Shown here: positions 59,384 to 64,000 of the stretch, piece after piece
Layout of the letters: every line of letters starts with the position of its first letter
How positions within the stretch are numbered: the stretch's first letter is position 1
DNA from: Prevotella sp. E13-17
Lineage (GTDB): Bacteria; Bacteroidota; Bacteroidia; Bacteroidales; Bacteroidaceae
DNA: 64,000 nt
NCBI RefSeq assembly: GCF_022024035.1
Contig: NZ_CP091787.1
Span: 2,760,001 to 2,824,000 of the forward strand
Direction: 5' to 3'
Program-made: the position numbers and the translations under genes
The notes under the pieces: generated by a model
What the model was told of the DNA's origin: nothing
What the model saw: the letters and a program-made list of their open reading frames with translations, nothing else
The model's database searches: none

Positions 59384-61921
59384 ATGGCTGAATCGCTGAA
59401 ACAGAAAACGGTGAAGGGCTTGGGCTGGTCGGCATTGGACAATGCCGCCCGCTATGGCATGCAGTTCGTCATCGGCATTGTGCTGGCTCGTCTGCTGTCG
59501 CCCGACGACTACGGTCTGCTGGGACTGGTGGGCATCGTCAACGTTGTCTGTACGGCATTGGTCAATGGCGGTTTTACTACAGCACTGATACGCAAGAAGG
59601 ATGCCACCGAGGAGGACTATAACACCGCCTTCATCTGCAACCTCTTGATGAGCCTGCTGCTCTATACCGTGATATTCCTCTGTGCCCCGTTGATTGCCGA
59701 CTTCTTCGGGCGCGTCGAGTTGACGGCTTTGGTGCGGGTATCGTCGTTAGGTCTGATCATCGGTGCCTTAGGCATGGTGCAGCAGACACGCCTGACCAAG
59801 CGCATTGACTTCAAGACGCAAACGAAGATTACGATTGCAGCCACTGCTTTGAGCGGCATCATAGGCATTGGCATGGCGCTGACGGGCTTTGGCGTATGGT
59901 CGCTGGTAGCCCAGCAGCTCACTTCACAGGTCGTGACCACCATGCTGCTATATATATATAATAGGTGGATACCCGGACTGCGCTTCTCGATGGAAAGTTT
60001 TCACGATTTGTTCGGATTCGGCTGGAAGATGATGTTGAGCGGAGTGCTTGATTCGGTGTGGAAAGAGTCGTACCAAATGGTCGTGGGCAAGGTTTACACG
60101 CCTGGAGCATTGGGACAATACACCCGTGCCAAGCAGTTCTCCTCGCTGTTTTCGAGCAACCTGACCGCTGTCATCCAGCGCGTCACCTATCCCGTACTCA
60201 GCAATATCCAGGACGACAGGCAGCGTATGGTCTCTGCTTATCGGCGCATTATCAAGGTCACGATGTTTGTCACTGCCACGGGAATGTTTTTCCTTGCAGC
60301 CATTTCGGAACCGATGCTCTATTGTCTGATTGGCCCCCAATGGCATGAGGCTTCGACCTATCTCCCGCTGATTTGTCTGAGCAGTACGCTTTACCCGCTC
60401 CATGCCATCAACCTAAACATGCTGCAGGTGCAAGGACGCAGCGACCTATTCCTCGGTCTGGAAATCGTCAAAAAGCTGATTGGCCTTATTCCTCTTGCGG
60501 TATGCGTCTTTTGGGGAATTATGCCCATGCTCTATGTGAATCTTGCCGTTGGAGTCGTGGCATATCTCCTTAATTCGTATTATTCAGGCCGCCTGATAGG
60601 CTATAGTTCGTGGATGCAGGTAAAAGACATTGCCCCTTCTTGTCTGGTTGCCGCCATTGTAGCCGTCAGCGTATTTTTCGTCAAGTATCTTCCTGTAAGC
60701 TATTGGGTGATATTGCCGCTACAGATAGTAACGGGGGCCGCCGTCTTCATGGTGTTGTGCCAGCTGACAAGAAACCCGGAATACATAGAGATGAAAACGA
60801 TGCTTGCTGTATATAAAAGCCCCCCTGCCCCCCCTGAAGGGGGAAATCCGACGCACAAGCCTCCCATTAGGGGGGACAGGGGGGCTTTTAAATGGATGGT
60901 CTGCACAAGGTGTGTCACTTTCAACCAAGCACCCTATATCGAGGATGCCATGAATGGCTTCACGATGCAGCAGACCACATTCCCATTTGTCTGCACGATT
61001 ATTGACGATGCCAGTACCGACGGCGAGCCGGAAGTCATCCGCCAATATCTGCAGGAACATTTCGACTTGGAAGACAAATCTGTAGTACGTAACGAAGAAA
61101 CAGACGACTACGTGCTTTGTTTCGCCCGGCATAAGGAAAACCGGAATTGCCACTTTGTTGTGCTGTGGTTGAAATACAATCACCACAGCATACATAAGTC
61201 GATCATGCCGTATATTGCAGCATGGAAGGAAAACTCGAAATACTATGCGCTATGCGAGGGCGATGATTACTGGACGAGTCCCCAAAAGCTGCAGCGGCAA
61301 GTTCAGTTCCTTGAGCAGCATGACGATTATGTCATGTCGTACTCGCAAGCTGCGGTTCGCAGCGGCGACGACATTGTGGGGCTTAGAAAGTTCAAGACAT
61401 GCGACTTCGAGTCGATTATCTGTTTCAATGGAATAACGACCTTAACCGTTTTATTCAGGGAGGAACTGAGGAAACGGTTTGGGGATGAGATTAGACCGAT
61501 AGCCCCCGGTGGTTGGCTGATGGGCGACTATCCTATATGGCTCTATCTGAGTCTGAAGGGTAAAATCCATTATATCGCAGAACCCTTGGGCGTGTATCGG
61601 CTGCAGTCTGAAAGTGCTTCTCATAGCGCAGATTTGCAAAAATCGTTGGACTTTGCTGATAATGTCTGCCAAGTAAGACTGTTTTTCATGGACTATGCGG
61701 AAAGAATAACGGGAGTTCGAAATGCGAAGTTGAGAAAGAAGGTAGCGGTCGAGAATATGAAAAGATTGTTGTCGGTCTATTATTCCTTTAATGATTTTGC
61801 AGGCGCAAAGAATTATTTGGAAGGAAATAGGAAAAAACTTTCATTCTTGTCTTTTTTTATATTGAAACTGAAAGTCATTAAGGAAAGTTATATTGCTGGA
61901 TGGAAAAACGTATATCGATAA
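59384..61921 (+). CDS. Flippase fused to a family 2 glycosyltransferase through a palindromic element
   Basis: An 845-residue protein. Residues 1-476 are a Wzx-type lipopolysaccharide flippase (MATE-like, about 12-14 helices): GLGWSALDNAARYGMQFVIG, VLARLLSPDDYGLLGLVGIV. Residues 477-502 (SPPAPPEGG, KPPIRGDRGAF) come from palindromic element copy 5. Residues 505-845 are a GT2 glycosyltransferase (VCTIIDDASTDGEPEV, ALCEGDDYWTSPQKLQ). The two are normally separate genes. An ATG at codon 505 (60896) could also start the transferase alone. It overlaps the next gene by 22 bp. Confidence 0.88.
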   Translation: MAESLKQKTVKGLGWSALDNAARYGMQFVIGIVLARLLSPDDYGLLGLVGIVNVVCTALVNGGFTTALIRKKDATEEDYNTAFICNLLMSLLLYTVIFLCAPLIADFFGRVELTALVRVSSLGLIIGALGMVQQTRLTKRIDFKTQTKITIAATALSGIIGIGMALTGFGVWSLVAQQLTSQVVTTMLLYIYNRWIPGLRFSMESFHDLFGFGWKMMLSGVLDSVWKESYQMVVGKVYTPGALGQYTRAKQFSSLFSSNLTAVIQRVTYPVLSNIQDDRQRMVSAYRRIIKVTMFVTATGMFFLAAISEPMLYCLIGPQWHEASTYLPLICLSSTLYPLHAINLNMLQVQGRSDLFLGLEIVKKLIGLIPLAVCVFWGIMPMLYVNLAVGVVAYLLNSYYSGRLIGYSSWMQVKDIAPSCLVAAIVAVSVFFVKYLPVSYWVILPLQIVTGAAVFMVLCQLTRNPEYIEMKTMLAVYKSPPAPPEGGNPTHKPPIRGDRGAFKWMVCTRCVTFNQAPYIEDAMNGFTMQQTTFPFVCTIIDDASTDGEPEVIRQYLQEHFDLEDKSVVRNEETDDYVLCFARHKENRNCHFVVLWLKYNHHSIHKSIMPYIAAWKENSKYYALCEGDDYWTSPQKLQRQVQFLEQHDDYVMSYSQAAVRSGDDIVGLRKFKTCDFESIICFNGITTLTVLFREELRKRFGDEIRPIAPGGWLMGDYPIWLYLSLKGKIHYIAEPLGVYRLQSESASHSADLQKSLDFADNVCQVRLFFMDYAERITGVRNAKLRKKVAVENMKRLLSVYYSFNDFAGAKNYLEGNRKKLSFLSFFILKLKVIKESYIAGWKNVYR
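60814..60890. repeat. Palindromic element, copy 5 (at the fusion point)
   Basis: Outer arms TAAAAGCCCCCCTG and CAGGGGGGCTTTTA are perfect inverted copies; inner CCCCCCCTGAAGGGGG on the left and a decayed partner on the right. The centre differs from copies 1-4. Confidence 0.8.
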
Positions 61922-63066
61922 TATTTGAATCGGATATTTATGCCCAGTACGGTGTATTCAACTCCGTACGCAATCGGGTTTTGTATTTAAGTAAAATATC
62001 AGATTACGTCATAGATGTTTATATCGTTACAAAATACCTTCCATGGTATCTGCGCTTATTACGCAATATTAATAAACAGGACAGGAAAAAAGAAATCATT
62101 CTTGATGGAATAACTTATCACATATTGTGGTATCGCAAATCCATTTTGGAACATATCATAACAGAATGGTTTAGATTGCCTCCCTATTTTCTGAATCGGT
62201 TTATATGTAGAATGGCAAAGGAAATGCGCAACTATGATTTCCTGTCTGTCCATTCTGGTTTAGCTGGCAAAATAGCACAAAAAACAAAGGAACTCTATCA
62301 TATACCATATTGTATAACTTGGCATGGCTCAGACATACACACGCATCCATTCCAAAGCAAATTGGCTTTTGCGCAAACAAAGTTATTGCTTAATAATGCA
62401 TACTGCAATTTTTTTGTGTCACAGGCATTATGTGACAAAGCCACAACGATAACAGACAGTTTTCGGAGTGAAATACTGTATAATGGGATTAGTAGTAAAT
62501 TCTGTTGCTATAGTGTTGAAGAAAAGAAAAAACTAAGAAAAACAAAAGGTGTGCCTGACGGGAAAAAAGTAGTTGCCTTTTGTGGTGCATTGTTAGATGT
62601 AAAGAATCCACTATCATTGCCACCTATTTTCAAGTCTGTGATGGATAATAGGGAAAACAATTTGATTTTTTGGATAATAGGTGATGGCCCTTTAAAACCA
62701 CAAGTGGAGAGTGAGGTGGAATCCCTTCATCTGCCATGCGTTTTTTGGGGTAACCTCCCTGCAGAAGAAATGCCTGTAATGATGAATTGTATCGACGTTT
62801 TAGTACTTCCAAGCAAAAAAGAGGGGTTGCCTCTCGTAGTGATAGAGGCATTGGCTTGTGGCTCAAATGCTGTTGGTAGTAATGTTGGGGGGATAAAAGA
62901 AGCGGCAGGTGAAGACAATGTATTTGATTTGGATGATAGTTTTGTTAGTCAAATATCAACTCGTATAAATTATTTGCTTCATCATACTGTTGAACAGCCT
63001 TTAAATGAAGTGTTTGACTGGAAAAAAACAGCAAGCAAAGAAAAAAGTGTTTATGACGCCATTTAG
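61900..63066 (+). CDS. Family 4 glycosyltransferase
   Basis: A 388-residue GT-B enzyme. ITWHGSDIHTHPF, VVAFCGALLDVKNPLSLPPI, IGDGPLKPQVESEV and the donor-binding PSKKEGLPLVVIEALACG with the conserved Glu residues are GT4 marks. It adds a sugar to the growing polysaccharide unit; donor unknown. ATG 61900 lies 22 bp inside the previous gene, implying coupled translation. The base composition is clearly more AT-rich than the genes before it. Confidence 0.9.
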   Translation: MEKRISIIFESDIYAQYGVFNSVRNRVLYLSKISDYVIDVYIVTKYLPWYLRLLRNINKQDRKKEIILDGITYHILWYRKSILEHIITEWFRLPPYFLNRFICRMAKEMRNYDFLSVHSGLAGKIAQKTKELYHIPYCITWHGSDIHTHPFQSKLAFAQTKLLLNNAYCNFFVSQALCDKATTITDSFRSEILYNGISSKFCCYSVEEKKKLRKTKGVPDGKKVVAFCGALLDVKNPLSLPPIFKSVMDNRENNLIFWIIGDGPLKPQVESEVESLHLPCVFWGNLPAEEMPVMMNCIDVLVLPSKKEGLPLVVIEALACGSNAVGSNVGGIKEAAGEDNVFDLDDSFVSQISTRINYLLHHTVEQPLNEVFDWKKTASKEKSVYDAI

Positions 63067-63067
63067 A

Positions 63068-64000
63068 ATGACAAAGATGATCAGATACATATTGCTAATT
63101 ATATGCTTGTTGATATATATTTATAACATCCAACTGCTAGCAATACCTATTGCTGCGAAGACATTGTTAGCTGTTCCTGGGTTTATTTATTTCCTTACAG
63201 ACAAAAAAAGCAAGGTAACATACCAGAAGTTGCAAAAGTACATTAAACTATTTGGCGTCGCACTTCTACTTTTTTTATGGGGTCTTTTCACAATGGTCAT
63301 TAACGGGTCTGACGAAATGCTTTATCTCGCATATATCAAGAATTTCCTCTTGTGGTTTTTTGAAGTTTATTTTCTTTGCCATTTAGCCAAAAGCTTAGTA
63401 AGCTCTTTCCTTGACCTGTGTAAAATCATCACAATAGTGGTTGCATTTGAAAGTTTATTAGCTCTCTGTTTGAAGTTTAATCCTTCATTTGCTGAGATAG
63501 TTAGTAATATAGTAGAAATGAAAGTGTATCAAGTTAGTTCCGATAATTATATGGATACAAGTGATATGACGGACTTTTCACGAATCATCGGTTTTGGTAA
63601 TGCCGTATACTTTGGTGTTTTGACATCTTGCACGCTTGGTTTGATTTCGTGTGCATACGTATTATATCACAGCAAAAGTATTTTTATTTATATCGTTTGC
63701 TATAATATCATATCAATTGTTTCTATTATGACAGCACGCACTGCGGTCGTTCCCATTGTACTCGGATTGGCTCTGGTATTGTTTTATCATGCGAAAGAAC
63801 GTAATGGCCATGTCATCAGAACAACCATTTTGATTTCCTTGAGCGCATTTGTAACAATTCACCTTGCTCTGACATTTTTACCAGACGACATGCTTGAATG
63901 GCAGATGAAATTATTTGGAAATATGACTGAAAATTCAGAATCAGAGCATTTGCTAAAATGGCTAATAAATACGAAATTTGAGGATAAAACATTATTTATA
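63068..64000 (+). CDS. Polysaccharide polymerase-like membrane protein (truncated by window edge)
   Basis: The frame from ATG 63068 runs open to the end of the window (311 codons, no stop). It is very hydrophobic with about ten membrane segments: YILLIICLLIYIYNIQLL, then GVALLLFLWGLFTMVINGSD, SIMTARTAVVPIVLGLALVL. The layout resembles Wzy/O-antigen ligase proteins, where a large periplasmic loop follows near the C-terminus (NMTENSESEH). It begins 1 bp after the GT4 stop codon. Confidence 0.75.
   Translation, partial: MTKMIRYILLIICLLIYIYNIQLLAIPIAAKTLLAVPGFIYFLTDKKSKVTYQKLQKYIKLFGVALLLFLWGLFTMVINGSDEMLYLAYIKNFLLWFFEVYFLCHLAKSLVSSFLDLCKIITIVVAFESLLALCLKFNPSFAEIVSNIVEMKVYQVSSDNYMDTSDMTDFSRIIGFGNAVYFGVLTSCTLGLISCAYVLYHSKSIFIYIVCYNIISIVSIMTARTAVVPIVLGLALVLFYHAKERNGHVIRTTILISLSAFVTIHLALTFLPDDMLEWQMKLFGNMTENSESEHLLKWLINTKFEDKTLFI

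Overview
The window looks like chromosomal DNA of a Bacteroidales bacterium, most likely Prevotella or a close relative. The gene content fits this assignment: UpxY antiterminator, GSCFA, YfhO, DUF5020 and DUF3098 proteins, NhaD, and carbohydrate-active GH27 and GH53 enzymes. So do the promoters, which repeatedly match the Bacteroidetes sigma pattern TTTG-N19/20-TAnnTTTG. Strong Shine-Dalgarno sequences are nearly absent. No database search was possible, so the genus is inferred.

Layout. 1-2770: the 5' end of a minus-strand rRNA operon (16S, tRNA-Ile, tRNA-Ala, 23S running off the left edge) and its promoter. 2770-8350: an accessory island with gene remnants, a small-RNA-like unit, a three-gene restriction-modification-like operon (EcoRI-type adenine methyltransferase, DUF262-HNH protein, Mrr-like nuclease), a long structured RNA candidate just upstream of it, a decayed HTH gene and a two-gene unknown operon. 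8395-36300: mostly housekeeping genes. These include GSCFA/YfhO, mtnN and luxS (AI-2 and methyl recycling), typA, rpsO, a folK-queA-truB-uppP-DUF3098-ftsX block, galactan and galactoside degradation (GH53, GH27), pfkA, greA, nhaD, hsp20, an acetyltransferase and a flavodoxin gene broken by one stop codon. 36400-40180: a TPR sensor histidine kinase preceded by a copy of the greA 3' end, then a NifX-like/MBL pair. 40240-44440: an AT-rich segment bounded by copies of the tRNA-Ser 3' end, with a rod-shaped RNA candidate and exported proteins of unknown function. 44600-51660: mutS2, a lytic transglycosylase, an N-terminally truncated FTCD gene, rluA-like, fabG, tetR and tRNA-fMet. 52150-64000: the start of an exopolysaccharide or capsule locus (upxY, aminotransferase, MBOAT/SGNH acylation pair, ATP-grasp, WbqC, flippase-glycosyltransferase, GT4, Wzy-like polymerase cut by the right edge).

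The two most unusual signals are repeats. First, GC-rich palindromic elements of about 70-80 bp sit in frame inside polysaccharide genes. One pair of them brackets a complete DUF559 (Vsr-like) endonuclease domain inside the aminotransferase, and another copy joins a flippase and a glycosyltransferase into one reading frame. This looks like a protein-tolerated mobile element with its own nuclease. Second, four intergenic regions (3078-3231, 22839-23124, 38712-38843, 51743-52050) keep an exact 22-bp register over 6 to 14 units although the 7-bp cores differ. That is neither a CRISPR array nor a simple tandem repeat. Both families are described below with tests.
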